Assembly: GCF_001399975.1 (NCBI RefSeq)
Contig: NZ_LKBD01000020.1
Coordinates: forward strand, 18,926-82,925
Source of the DNA: Pseudoalteromonas sp. P1-9
GTDB lineage: Bacteria; Pseudomonadota; Gammaproteobacteria; Enterobacterales; Alteromonadaceae
DNA: 64,000 nt
Reading direction: 5' to 3'
The stretch's first letter is position 1. Each line of letters begins with the position of its first letter. Position numbers and translations under genes: made by a program. Below the pieces are notes generated by a model, which made no database searches, had not been told where the DNA came from, and saw nothing but the letters and a program-made list of their open reading frames with translations. Positions 9,173 through 18,031 of this stretch are shown here, piece by piece.

Positions 9173-10000
9173 ATGACTAAAACAGTACTAATAACAGGTA
9201 GTTCAAGTGGCATTGGCTATTACTGTGCAAAAGCACTCGTTGAATGCGGCTATAAGGTCGTCGCAAGTTGCCGTAAATTAGAAGACGTTGCGCGCCTACA
9301 ACAAGAAGGTATTCACAGTGTCCAACTTGACCTCGCGAATGAAGCCAGTATTGAGAGTGGTTATCGCCAAGCGCTCGATATTCTTGGTCATATTGATGTG
9401 CTATTTAATAACGGTGCATATGGCCAACCGGGCGCAGTAGAAGACTTGCCAACACATGCACTGAAAACCCAATTTGAAACAAACGTATTTGGCTGGCACC
9501 ATTTAACCTGCCTTGCCATAAAACATATGCGTGAGCGTGGCCAAGGTCGCATTATTCAAAACTCGTCTGTGCTAGGTTTAGTGACTTTACCCTATCGTGG
9601 TGCCTATAACGCCAGTAAATTTGCACTAGAAGGCTTAACTGACACACTACGCCAAGAGCTATCAGATACCAATATTCAGGTTAGTTTAATTGAGCCTGGG
9701 CCAATTGAATCGAAATTTAGAGACAACGCATTAGCCGCATTTTTTAGTGCTAATATCGATGCTGAAAACAGCCCACACCATGAAAACTATTTAAAACAAC
9801 AGGCACGTCTTGAAGTAAAAGGTAAAGCGCAACCATTTACACTTGGCCCAGAAGCTGTTTATAAAAAACTGTTACATGCCATTGAAGCAAAACGGGCAAA
9901 ACCACGCTACTACGTGACCTTCCCTACATATCTATTTGGCTATTTAAAACGTATCTTATCGACCCGCTTAATGGACAGCATTTTAACCAAGTCGAGATAG
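9173..10000 (+). CDS. Classical short-chain dehydrogenase/reductase, YbbO-like
   Basis: This 275-residue protein carries the NAD(P)-binding motif TGSSSGIG at residues 8-15, NNGAYG (NNAG equivalent) near 79, a catalytic serine in the NSSVLG strand, and the Y-x-x-x-K pair in YNASK near residue 145. The C-terminal region is longer than in minimal SDRs, as in E. coli YbbO-type enzymes acting on aldehydes or retinoids. It is divergent from the peptidase gene and is followed by a G-rich repeat and a hairpin array rather than a plain terminator. The substrate is unknown. Confidence 0.82.
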   Translation: MTKTVLITGSSSGIGYYCAKALVECGYKVVASCRKLEDVARLQQEGIHSVQLDLANEASIESGYRQALDILGHIDVLFNNGAYGQPGAVEDLPTHALKTQFETNVFGWHHLTCLAIKHMRERGQGRIIQNSSVLGLVTLPYRGAYNASKFALEGLTDTLRQELSDTNIQVSLIEPGPIESKFRDNALAAFFSANIDAENSPHHENYLKQQARLEVKGKAQPFTLGPEAVYKKLLHAIEAKRAKPRYYVTFPTYLFGYLKRILSTRLMDSILTKSR

Positions 10001-10005
10001 GTGTC

Positions 10006-10036
10006 GGGGTTCAGGGTTCAGGGTTCAGGGTTCAGG
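10006..10036 (+). repeat. GGGTTCA tandem repeat, canonical G-quadruplex motif
   Basis: Just after the SDR stop, four uninterrupted G runs of at least three bases are separated by identical TTCA loops, with a fifth GG: G4-TTCA-G3-TTCA-G3-TTCA-G3-TTCA-GG. This meets the classical G3N1-7 four-run rule for a quadruplex on the plus strand. It would be transcribed in the 3' untranslated region of the SDR mRNA. Confidence 0.8.
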
Positions 10037-10050
10037 CGAATTGTAACCAC

Positions 10051-10201
10051 AATAATATCGGGAATATTATTGAACAGTAATACTGGCCCAGAGGGTGTAA
10101 GGCAGGATGCCTGAAGTAACCGAAGTCTTGCAGTGCAATGAGGTGAGGTCAAGGATGACCGATGTAACCCAGCTTCATGGACGAATTGCTAAAAACAATT
10201 C
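10051..10201 (+). other. Array of short hairpins with GGA loops (candidate RNA or extragenic repeat)
   Basis: Three small stem-loops expose GGA: AATAATAT-CGGGA-ATATTATT (10051-10071), AGGCA-GGA-TGCCT (10100-10112) and GGTCA-AGGA-TGACC (10147-10160). A TTGC/GCAA stem (10128-10138) and a GAATTG/CAATTC stem (10183-10201) complete the set. The second and third are related, each followed by similar text (GGATGCCTGAAGTAACC and GGATGACCGATGTAACC). Hairpin loops with GGA are the known recognition element of CsrA/RsmA. No protein-coding frame of note is present. A bidirectional hairpin follows at 10225-10246. Confidence 0.45.
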
Positions 10202-10221
10202 CTCATCAAGAACTAAGCATT

Positions 10222-10247
10222 AAAAAAGGGAGCATAAGCTCCCTTTA
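10222..10247 (-). terminator. Intrinsic terminator of the thrS-rplT operon
   Basis: The minus strand reads AAAGGGAGC, loop TTAT, GCTCCCTTT followed by T residues, 27 bases past the rplT stop. The stem also faces the SDR transcript, which it could end in the other direction, although the T tract is shorter there. Confidence 0.85.
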
Positions 10248-10273
10248 AATCTGTAAAGCGTTTTAATCAAAGA

Positions 10274-10633
10274 TTAAGCAGCTAGACCTTCTTTTGCTTT
10301 AGCAACTAGTGCTGCGAAAGCTACTTGGTCGTATACAGCGATATCTGCAAGGATCTTACGATCGATTTCAACAGATGACCTCTTAAGACCGTTAATGAAA
10401 CGGCTGTAAGATAGACCGTTCTGACGTGCTGCCGCGTTGATACGTGCAATCCATAATTGACGGAAAGTACGTTTCTTAGCGCGACGGTCGCGGTAAGCGT
10501 ATTGACCTGCTTTAGTTACTGCTTGGAACGCTACGCGATAAACACGTGAACGTGCTCCGTAGTAACCTTTAGCTTGCTTTAAAACTTTCTTGTGACGTGC
10601 ACGTGCGATAACACCGCGTTTAACTCTTGCCAT
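10274..10633 (-). CDS. rplT: 50S ribosomal protein L20
   Basis: This 119-residue basic protein beginning [19 protein letters not shown] is unmistakable L20, which binds 23S rRNA early in large-subunit assembly. AGGGG precedes the start. It is the last gene of thrS-infC-rpmI-rplT, 15 bases after rpmI. In E. coli L20 also represses rpmI-rplT translation by binding its own leader; the infC-rpmI gap here is the place to expect that control. Confidence 0.97.
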   Translation of the reverse strand: MARVKRGVIARARHKKVLKQAKGYYGARSRVYRVAFQAVTKAGQYAYRDRRAKKRTFRQLWIARINAAARQNGLSYSRFINGLKRSSVEIDRKILADIAVYDQVAFAALVAKAKEGLAA

Positions 10634-10648
10634 GACTAAAAACCCCTA

Positions 10649-10849
10649 TTAAGCGAATGGTAACATACGGTTGATAAGGCCGATATCGTTCTTATGAACC
10701 ATAGCCTTAGGACGTAAGTGAAGCTTACGCTTAGAAGATTTCTTAGTCAGAATGTGACGTAAGTGCGCTTGTTTACGCTTGAAACCGCCTGAAGCAGTCT
10801 TTTTGAAGCGCTTTGCAGCACCTCTGTGGCTTTTTAATTTATAGCCCAT
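10649..10849 (-). CDS. rpmI: 50S ribosomal protein L35
   Basis: The true start is the ATG at 10849, giving 66 residues ([18 protein letters not shown]...), the usual length and N-terminus of L35. The reading frame extends 60 bases further upstream without a family match. GGAG lies 9 bases before the ATG. It is followed closely by rplT and expected to be translationally coupled to it. Confidence 0.96.
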   Translation of the reverse strand: MGYKLKSHRGAAKRFKKTASGGFKRKQAHLRHILTKKSSKRKLHLRPKAMVHKNDIGLINRMLPFA

Positions 10850-11020
10850 TGCAATAACTCCAATTGATATTGCTTTAATATTCAGCAAGTAGGCGGAATT
10901 TACATTCACTTTGCAGGCCTAACTTACTACCAATTACCGGTGGAAATAAATTTCACTTTAACCGGCTAAACAAGGTGGAGGCTAAAAGCCTCTCTTTATA
11001 CCTAGTTTATCTTTGCACCA
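10850..11020 (-). promoter_or_regulatory. infC-rpmI intercistronic leader, possible L20 autoregulatory region
   Basis: The 171 bases between the infC stop and the rpmI start hold a GAGGC-TTTTA-GCCTC hairpin (minus strand, near 10975-10990) and pyrimidine/purine stretches able to pair with the rpmI ribosome site. In E. coli the equivalent region binds L20. I see no clear match to the E. coli pseudoknot, so the role is assigned by position only. Confidence 0.3.
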
Positions 11021-11563
11021 TTACTTTTTAGCAATTGGTGATAACATCATAATCATTTGACGGCCTTCCACTTTTCTAGGGAAAGACTCAACTTGAGCGA
11101 TGTCTTGTAAATCGTCTTTAATGCGGTTTAATAAATCAATACCGATTTCTTGGTGCGCCATTTCACGACCACGGAAACGAATAGTAACTTTTGCTTTATC
11201 GCCCGCTTCTAAGAACTTAGTTAAATTGCGTAATTTAACTTGATAATCACCGATGTCAGTACCTGGACGGAATTTAATTTCCTTAATCTGGATCTGCTTC
11301 TGCTTTTTCTTTTGTTCTTTTTGTGCCTTGCTTTTCTCAAAGATGAACTTACCGAAATCCATCACTTTACAAACAGGTGGCTCTGCATTTGGGCTAATTT
11401 CAACTAAATCAACACCAGCTGCATCGGCTTTGTCAAATGCTTCTTGCAAGCTAACTACACCTAATGGCTCACCATCAAAGCCAACTAAACGGACTTCTTT
11501 TGCTGTAATTTCTTCGTTGATACGATTTTTTTGAGCCGCTGGGCCCTTTTTTCCGCCTCTAAT
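11021..11563 (-). CDS. infC: Translation initiation factor IF-3, AUU start
   Basis: The full protein is 180 residues when started at the ATT codon at 11561-11563. The frame then runs [18 protein letters not shown] and on into the conserved [21 protein letters not shown] region. GGAGGA stands 7 bases before the ATT. An AUU start is the known device by which IF3 limits its own synthesis, since IF3 rejects non-canonical start codons. No in-frame ATG, GTG or TTG lies in the first part of the gene; the first TTG would lose about 38 residues. It sits between thrS and rpmI. Confidence 0.95.
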   Translation of the reverse strand: MRGGKKGPAAQKNRINEEITAKEVRLVGFDGEPLGVVSLQEAFDKADAAGVDLVEISPNAEPPVCKVMDFGKFIFEKSKAQKEQKKKQKQIQIKEIKFRPGTDIGDYQVKLRNLTKFLEAGDKAKVTIRFRGREMAHQEIGIDLLNRIKDDLQDIAQVESFPRKVEGRQMIMMLSPIAKK

Positions 11564-11640
11564 GGTTCATTCCTCCACGAAATACCAAGTTTAAAAACAA
11601 GGTGCGTAATGTACATTATTTATACACACCTTGCACTATT

Positions 11641-13551
11641 TTATTTTCTATTTTTAACTTCTTCAGCAAGCTTAGCAATAAAGTCATCAACTGATAACTT
11701 GCCAAGGTCTTCACCAGTACGTGTTCTAACTGCTAGTTCTTGTTGTTCTACTTCTTTATCACCAACAACTAGTAAATACGGAATACGCTTTAAAGTATGC
11801 TCACGAATTTTAAAGCCTATCTTCTCATTTCTCAAGTCAGCACAGGCTCTAAATCCAAGATTATTCAATTTTTCTACAACTTCTGTCACATATTCAGACT
11901 GTTTATCGGTAATATTCATTACCACAACCTGTTTTGGTGCTAACCAAGTTGGGAATAATCCCGCATATTCTTCAGTTAGAATTCCGATGAAACGCTCAAT
12001 TGAACCTAAAATCGCACGGTGGATCATTACTGGCGTTTTACGTTCGTTATTTTCTGCAACATAAGTTGCACCTAAACGACCTGGTAATGCAAAGTCTAAC
12101 TGAACCGTACCACATTGCCACGCACGCTCTAAACAGTCGTATAATGTGAATTCAATTTTCGGACCGTAGAATGCACCTTCACCTGGTAGGTATTCAAACG
12201 CAATACCATTTGCATCAAGTGCATCAGCCAGTGCTTTTTCTGACTTGTCCCACATTTCGTCTTCACCAATGCGTTTTTCCGGACGCGTTGAAAGTTTTAC
12301 AACGATTTTTTCAAAGCCGAATGTTTCGTATGTGTCGTATACCATCTTGATACACGATGATACTTCTTCCATCACCTGCTCTTCTGTACAGAATACGTGC
12401 GCATCGTCTTGCGTAAAGCCACGTACACGCATTAGGCCATGTAGTGCACCCGATGGTTCGTTACGGTGACAACAACCAAATTCAGCCATACGAAGTGGTA
12501 AATCACGGTATGATTTTAACCCTTGGTTAAAGATCTGAACATGGCCTGGGCAGTTCATTGGCTTAATTGCATATTCGCGCTTTTCAGATTCAGTGGTAAA
12601 CATCGCATCGCCATATTTATCCCAGTGACCTGATTTTTCCCAAAGTACACGGTCCATCATTAATGGGCCTTTAACTTCTTCGTACTTATATTCACGCAGT
12701 TTCTCACGCACAAAGTCTTCTAGTTCGCGGTAAATGCTCCAGCCGTCATTGTGCCAGAACACCATGCCTGGCGCTTCTTCTTGCCAATGCCATAAATCAA
12801 GTGCTTTACCAATTTTACGGTGATCACGTTTTTCTGCTTCTTCAAGACGCTTTAAGTACGCTTTTAATTGTTTTTTATCTGCCCACGCTGTGCCATAAAC
12901 ACGTTGTAGCATTTTGTTGTCTGAATCACCGCGCCAGTATGCACCTGCCACTTTCATAATTTTAAAGTGCTGACAGAACTTCATATTAGGTACGTGTGGA
13001 CCACGACACATATCAATGTATTCTTCATGGTGGTATAGACCCGGTGTGTCATCACGGCTGATGTTTTCGTCTAAGATTTCCATCTTGTACGTTTCACCAC
13101 GTGCTTCAAATGCATCGCGTGCTTCTTGCCAAGTAACAACCTTTTTAACAACGTCGTAATTTGTTTTCGCAAGTTCTAACATACGCTTTTCTAGTTTTTC
13201 TAGATCTTCCGCTGTTAATGAGTGCTCCATATCGATGTCGTAGTAAAAACCGTTGTCGATTGTTGGACCAATCGCCATTTTAACATCAGGGTAAAGCTGC
13301 TTAATTGCATGACCTAACAGGTGAGCACATGAGTGACGGATAATTTCTAAACCATCGTCATCTTTTGCGGTAATGATTTCCAGCTGGCTGTCTTCGGTAA
13401 TTAGCTGGCATGCATCTACGCGCTCACCGTTAATGCGACCAGCGATGGTTGCTTTAGCTAAGCCAGGGCCGATGTCTAGTGCAACGTCTAATACAGAAAC
13501 AGGGTTATCAAATGCTCGTTGTGAGCCATCTGGAAGAGTAATAATTGGCAT
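11641..13551 (-). CDS. thrS: Threonyl-tRNA synthetase
   Basis: This 636-residue protein has the complete class II architecture: a TGS domain (1-62, [18 protein letters not shown]), the SAD editing domain (about 65-225, [10 protein letters not shown] metal motif), the catalytic core with motif 2 around CCHRNEPSG and the zinc ligand in MNCPGH, and a C-terminal anticodon-binding domain. It charges tRNA-Thr. It is the first gene of the translation operon, with infC 77 bases downstream. Confidence 0.97.
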   Translation of the reverse strand: MPIITLPDGSQRAFDNPVSVLDVALDIGPGLAKATIAGRINGERVDACQLITEDSQLEIITAKDDDGLEIIRHSCAHLLGHAIKQLYPDVKMAIGPTIDNGFYYDIDMEHSLTAEDLEKLEKRMLELAKTNYDVVKKVVTWQEARDAFEARGETYKMEILDENISRDDTPGLYHHEEYIDMCRGPHVPNMKFCQHFKIMKVAGAYWRGDSDNKMLQRVYGTAWADKKQLKAYLKRLEEAEKRDHRKIGKALDLWHWQEEAPGMVFWHNDGWSIYRELEDFVREKLREYKYEEVKGPLMMDRVLWEKSGHWDKYGDAMFTTESEKREYAIKPMNCPGHVQIFNQGLKSYRDLPLRMAEFGCCHRNEPSGALHGLMRVRGFTQDDAHVFCTEEQVMEEVSSCIKMVYDTYETFGFEKIVVKLSTRPEKRIGEDEMWDKSEKALADALDANGIAFEYLPGEGAFYGPKIEFTLYDCLERAWQCGTVQLDFALPGRLGATYVAENNERKTPVMIHRAILGSIERFIGILTEEYAGLFPTWLAPKQVVVMNITDKQSEYVTEVVEKLNNLGFRACADLRNEKIGFKIREHTLKRIPYLLVVGDKEVEQQELAVRTRTGEDLGKLSVDDFIAKLAEEVKNRK

Positions 13552-13783
13552 GTTTTGTCCTTGCTACAGTGGTGATGCCTACAATGCATCACATGCAGTT
13601 AATAAATTGAGTCCAGCATTCAAAACACTTTTACAATAAGTGTGGTTACTTAAATACTCGGCTCATGAAAGTAAAACAGTTATTTTAACTAGCAAATTAT
13701 GAATTACAAGGAGAAACCGAGCCGATTGACTAATTTTCCAAATCACACATACTTAGAGGTAATCAGCAAGCGAAGTAAAGACA

Positions 13784-14704
13784 ATGTCACTGACCATAGC
13801 CTCTCTAAATTTATGCAATTACTGCAAGCCACCTTACAGCTTTTATGATTTCGAATCGACCTACACTAAAGCGCAATGGCAACAAAAAGAAGCATGGCTG
13901 AGTCAGTTGTTATTAAACACCCGCCCTGATGTCATTTGTTTTCAAGAAGTGTTCTCAGTATGCGCATTAACTGAACTCAGCGCCCAATGCGAGCTTCCCC
14001 ACTTTGCGATTTGCGATGAACCTGCGCTCGATGAACACAATCCTTATTTATATAAGCGTCCAATTGTTTTAATTGCATCGCGATTTCCAATTACCAATGT
14101 CAGGCGTATTGATGTGCCGCCGTTTTTAAAAATGTCGGCACTATCACGTGAAATTATTAATTGTGAAATCACTCATCCTGAATATGGTCACATTCGCTTA
14201 TACGGCACACATTTAAAATCAAAGCGCGCTACCGATATCGCCGACGAACTGCCTAATGCAGACGAAATCTCGCCTGTCGCAATTGCCCATATTGGCCGAA
14301 TACTATCTGATAAACAACGTGCAGATGAAGCCATGGCACTATATTTTGATTTTATTAGCCAACAACTTAAACACCCACTTCCCAGTTTTATTATGGGAGA
14401 TTTTAATCAACAAGCGGTGCAATCGAACTTAGCATTTTTTACCGAAGAAACTGAATTTAAACAAGACTTAGATGGCGATTTGAAACTACTCGACAGCTTC
14501 TATTTGAGCCAATTACAAACCCGTAAGCCGACTCACTATTATTATGGCAAAGGCAGCGTGCTCGACTACATCGTTTGCCCTGAATCGATTTTAAGTGAAC
14601 TTAATTTGAATACACTTGATTTCAAGGTGCAAGACGAGCACATCAGCCAAGACGAAATCAACGTAACAACCGATCATGCAATGGTCTGTATTACCCTTTC
14701 CTAA
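13784..14704 (+). CDS. Endonuclease/exonuclease/phosphatase-family protein
   Basis: This 306-residue protein has the DNase I-like fold motifs in order: a metal-binding N and E early (SLNLCNYCKP and VICFQEVFS), a YGTHLKS strand, MGDFNQ (D and N pair) and a C-terminal DHAMVCITL histidine. No signal peptide is seen, so it should act in the cytoplasm as a metal-dependent phosphodiesterase on nucleic acid or a phosphorylated small molecule. It is divergent from thrS across a 232-base gap. Confidence 0.8.
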   Translation: MSLTIASLNLCNYCKPPYSFYDFESTYTKAQWQQKEAWLSQLLLNTRPDVICFQEVFSVCALTELSAQCELPHFAICDEPALDEHNPYLYKRPIVLIASRFPITNVRRIDVPPFLKMSALSREIINCEITHPEYGHIRLYGTHLKSKRATDIADELPNADEISPVAIAHIGRILSDKQRADEAMALYFDFISQQLKHPLPSFIMGDFNQQAVQSNLAFFTEETEFKQDLDGDLKLLDSFYLSQLQTRKPTHYYYGKGSVLDYIVCPESILSELNLNTLDFKVQDEHISQDEINVTTDHAMVCITLS

Positions 14705-14799
14705 CAACGCCCTTAATCATCGTAATTTATCTGAACACACTAATGTTATTTATAAGGCCTGTGGTAAACTAACGAAAATTTTTAGTTAGGAATGCCCCA

Positions 14800-15240
14800 A
14801 TGAGAACATGTGGTGTTGAAATTAAAGGCTCTGAAGCCTTAATTTGTGTATTAGCAAAAGACAACGACGTATTTGATATTCGTGATGTGCGTCAAACCCG
14901 TTTTGTATTACCAAAAAGCGATGATGCAGAAGGTATCCGTAAATTTCAGTTTGATTTTGCAAAACTAATGCAAGATTACCAAGTTGATAGCATTGCCATC
15001 AAAGAGCGCCAACAAAAAGGTAAATTTGCAGGTAGCCCACAAGGCTTTAAAATTGAAGCAGCACTGCAACTAATTGACGGTATACGTGTGGTATTACTAA
15101 ACCCAACGGCAATGAAAGAACAGCTGAAGAAAAACCCGCTGCCAATTGACTTTGAAGATACCGGCCTTAAAAAGTTTCAAGAAACAGCATTTGTTACAGC
15201 CTACATAGACCTAACACACCGTACTTATAATAAAGCTTGA
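14800..15240 (+). CDS. DUF3010-family protein
   Basis: This is a 146-residue soluble protein whose text (MRTCGVEIKGSEALICVL, then IKERQQKGKFAGSPQGFKIE) matches my memory of the DUF3010 family of gammaproteobacteria. The opening GVEIKGSEA strand with acidic residues and the later IAIKERQ strand suggest a RuvC/RNase H-like layout, though that is only a visual impression. AGGA precedes the ATG. It is a single-gene unit closed by a strong terminator. Function is unknown. Confidence 0.7.
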   Translation: MRTCGVEIKGSEALICVLAKDNDVFDIRDVRQTRFVLPKSDDAEGIRKFQFDFAKLMQDYQVDSIAIKERQQKGKFAGSPQGFKIEAALQLIDGIRVVLLNPTAMKEQLKKNPLPIDFEDTGLKKFQETAFVTAYIDLTHRTYNKA

Positions 15241-15243
15241 GTA

Positions 15244-15269
15244 AAAAAGGCGCCAATTGGCGCCTTTTT
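15244..15269. terminator. Bidirectional intrinsic terminator
   Basis: GGCGCC-AATT-GGCGCC flanked by A6 on the left and T5 on the right. It serves both the DUF3010 gene (plus) and the amidohydrolase operon (minus), whose stop lies 15 bases away. Confidence 0.9.
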
Positions 15270-15283
15270 AAATGTGCTTGTGT

Positions 15284-16531
15284 TTACTTAGTGTAAGCTC
15301 GTGGCATATTGGTTTCAGCCATATAGCGGTCACGTAATTTATCGTGACGCGCCTCAGTCGATACTTCAATACCATTAATCATCACTTTTTCAAGTGTAGT
15401 GCTGAATTCGAATGGGTCTGCCGACCATACCGCTAAATCTGCCGCCTTGCCAACTTCAATGCTACCTGCATCTTCAATATTAAAGATGTCAGCAACATTA
15501 CTCGTAATTGCTTTTAAAGCGCCTTCTCGGCTCATGCCATTGGCAATTGCATTACCTGCATCATAACGCAGTTGATACACATTGTGGCTGCTATCACCTG
15601 CAATGGTAAGTGCCACCAGCACGCCGGCTTTTTCTAACTCGCCTGCAGTCTCAAGTGACGCATTTAACGAATCAAAATCACCCGGTAAATTCGCCATCGC
15701 ACTTAAAATAACCGGTACCTTAGCTGCTGCCAGTTCTGCTTTGATTGGCAATGCATCTTCCGCGCCTGAAATCACTAAATCGATACCAAAGCGCTCTTTT
15801 ACTTTAATTAGCTCAAGCATGTCTTGTGCACGTGACACACGCACCACAACAGGTTTTTCGCCGTTTAATGCCGCTGTTAATAGCTTTTCTTTTTTAGAAA
15901 GCTCGGCTTTATCATCTTTTTTGTCAGACTTTTTTGCTTTCGCAATTTTCGTTTGCTGCTCTTCTAGCGTATCGATAAATTCGCTTAAAGACGCTGCACG
16001 TGAACCATCTTTAGTGCCGCCTAAATTAACAATAATGGCATTTTGGCTATCAACCACACTCGTTCCAAACTCGCCGCTTAAATTAACCGTTGAGCTTAAA
16101 CCAACAAATGGACTTTCACCCCAGCTTGGCGCAATAACATCACGAGTGATCCCGCCTTTACGTGCATACGCAATCAGTGTTGATTTTGGGTTAAACGCAA
16201 GTGATGGATCAAAGGTAATACCACCTTTTTTCTCGTTGCCATCACGCGATGAAGCAACGGCGCCAACTTCAACTAAACCAAGTTGGTTCATGCTGCCAAT
16301 AAAACCAGGCGTTACAATTTTACCTTGTGCATCAATAATCACATCTGCGGTTGCTGCGTCAGTAGTAATGGCTTTGATTTTGCCGTCTTCAATGATCACA
16401 CTACCATTTTTAATAACACCTTGCTCAGATGCAGTATGGATTTGTGCGTTAATAATTGCAGTTGTTTGCGCCATTGCGCCTGCTGAACTTAACACCGCTG
16501 CAGCAAGTAAGGTCTGTTTAAATAATTTCAT
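15284..16531 (-). CDS. Exported amidohydrolase-like protein lacking the metal-binding histidines
   Basis: This 415-residue protein has a clear signal peptide (MKLFKQTLLAAAVLSSAGAMAQ, cut after AMA). It has the amidohydrolase beta-sandwich and barrel text, including TPGF and a C-terminal GSIEVGKAADLAVW. Where active relatives have GFID-x-H-x-H it reads GFIGSMNQLG, and the later barrel strands read VVRVSRA and VISGAED with no histidine. It is therefore probably not a standard zinc hydrolase. ATG at 16531 has AAGGA upstream. It follows the intact paralogue by 11 bases and may be its partner subunit. Confidence 0.75.
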   Translation of the reverse strand: MKLFKQTLLAAAVLSSAGAMAQTTAIINAQIHTASEQGVIKNGSVIIEDGKIKAITTDAATADVIIDAQGKIVTPGFIGSMNQLGLVEVGAVASSRDGNEKKGGITFDPSLAFNPKSTLIAYARKGGITRDVIAPSWGESPFVGLSSTVNLSGEFGTSVVDSQNAIIVNLGGTKDGSRAASLSEFIDTLEEQQTKIAKAKKSDKKDDKAELSKKEKLLTAALNGEKPVVVRVSRAQDMLELIKVKERFGIDLVISGAEDALPIKAELAAAKVPVILSAMANLPGDFDSLNASLETAGELEKAGVLVALTIAGDSSHNVYQLRYDAGNAIANGMSREGALKAITSNVADIFNIEDAGSIEVGKAADLAVWSADPFEFSTTLEKVMINGIEVSTEARHDKLRDRYMAETNMPRAYTK

Positions 16532-16542
16532 CACTGTATTCC

Positions 16543-17925
16543 TTATTGCTGGCCTAACATAAAGTCGCTTTTCGCTTGGTATTTATCATCGTTGCGGTCA
16601 TATACTTTTGCGCCGTCGATAAATACTTGCTCTGCCTGTGCATAAACACTAAAAGGACTTTGATTCCAAATAACAACATCCGCTTGCTTGCCCGCTTCTA
16701 GGCTACCCACTTTATCTTCAACACCCAGCGATTTCGCGGCATTTTGCGTGATCCAACGGATTGCATGCTCTTCTTTAATATCAAAACCATTTTCATTAGC
16801 GCGGTACATTACTTTTGCCGCTTCTTGGTTTAGACGCTGAATTGTTGTGTCTGAATCTGAGTGAACGATGGCACATGAATTTTTAACCGCATCAACAATG
16901 GCAATGTTTTCTTGCACCATGTCGTAAGCTTCCATCTTAAAGCCCCACCAATCAGGCCAAAGTGCAGCACAGCTGCCGTTATCTGCTAGTAAGTCTGCGA
17001 TTTTGTATGCTTCAATACCGTGGTGGAAAGTACCTGCGTGGTAACCGAACTCTTCCGATAGGTCAATCATCATCGCCATTTCTTCTGCTTTGTAGCAGTG
17101 GTTATGGATCATGATCTCGCCATCTAACACGCCACGTAGCGTATCTAGTTTAATATCACGCTCAGGTGCATCGACGGTTAAGCCTAACTTATGCTCGCGA
17201 TCGTATTTTTCCCACGCAAGTTTGTATTCTGTCGCTTCAGCCCATGCGCTGCGATAGCCAGCCATGTTACCCATACGTGTTGCTGGTGACTCTTTGCGGC
17301 TACCATATACGCGTTTCGGGTTCTCACCACATGCCATTTTTAAACCATAAGGTGCATCTGGGAATTTCATTGCTTGCATGGTGTGCGCTGGCACGTTTTT
17401 AAGCGTTACGCCGCGACCGCCAAATAAATTAGCTGAGCCTGGTAAAATTTGCAGTGATGTAATACCACCAGCACGGGCAGTATTAAAACCAGGATCTTGT
17501 GGCCAGATTGAGTGTTCAACCCATACGTAAGCGGTATTCGGGCTAGTCATTTCATTGCCGTCTTGGTGCGATTCAACCGACGGGCTTGGGTATGCACCTA
17601 AATGCGAGTGCACATCAATAATACCCGGAGTAACCCACTTGCCGTTAGCGTCAATTACGCGTGCACTTGCATGACTTAAATTTTCGCCTACTTTTGAAAT
17701 TTGGCCATTTAAGATCAATACATCTGCATTATCAAGACGTTCGCCAGTACCAGTTAATACGGTAGCATTCTTAATCAGTAATTCTGTACTTTCATAAGGT
17801 TGATAAGTACTCGGGTATGGATTTTTGTTAATTGAAACGTGCTCACCTTGTGGTGCTTGTTTAATACAAGCTGCCAGCCCCAGTGACATAGCAACAACTA
17901 ACGCAGAAGGGATAAATCTTTGCAT
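16543..17925 (-). CDS. Amidohydrolase-family lipoprotein
   Basis: This 460-residue protein begins with a lipoprotein signal (SLGLAAC, lipidated Cys20), so it is anchored to a membrane facing the periplasm. Metal ligands of the amidohydrolase superfamily are present: D-V-H-S-H after TPGI, a HNH segment, HHG, and HSDSD near the C-terminus. GSLEAGKQADVVIW is the usual imidazolonepropionase-like ending. It probably cleaves cyclic amides or a dipeptide-like substrate. It is the first gene of a two-gene unit with a histidine-less paralogue. Confidence 0.82.
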   Translation of the reverse strand: MQRFIPSALVVAMSLGLAACIKQAPQGEHVSINKNPYPSTYQPYESTELLIKNATVLTGTGERLDNADVLILNGQISKVGENLSHASARVIDANGKWVTPGIIDVHSHLGAYPSPSVESHQDGNEMTSPNTAYVWVEHSIWPQDPGFNTARAGGITSLQILPGSANLFGGRGVTLKNVPAHTMQAMKFPDAPYGLKMACGENPKRVYGSRKESPATRMGNMAGYRSAWAEATEYKLAWEKYDREHKLGLTVDAPERDIKLDTLRGVLDGEIMIHNHCYKAEEMAMMIDLSEEFGYHAGTFHHGIEAYKIADLLADNGSCAALWPDWWGFKMEAYDMVQENIAIVDAVKNSCAIVHSDSDTTIQRLNQEAAKVMYRANENGFDIKEEHAIRWITQNAAKSLGVEDKVGSLEAGKQADVVIWNQSPFSVYAQAEQVFIDGAKVYDRNDDKYQAKSDFMLGQQ

Positions 17926-18031
17926 TATTGTTATTCTCCGAAAAAATACTGCTCAAATGTAGCGAATAAAAGCCGCAATTGCACATTTTTACGGTAAACA
18001 CCCGCTTATTTGCTATAAACAAATGTAAACG

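Noticed and set aside
10155..10223. 22-codon frame starting at the ATG in AGGATGACC with a GGTCAAGG upstream
   Set aside because: The bases belong to a hairpin stem, composition is not protein-like, and the related copy at 10107 does not keep the frame.
13697..13850. Short frame MNYKEKPSRL... ahead of the nuclease-fold gene
   Set aside because: It runs out of frame into a well-supported gene, has no family resemblance and no conserved features.
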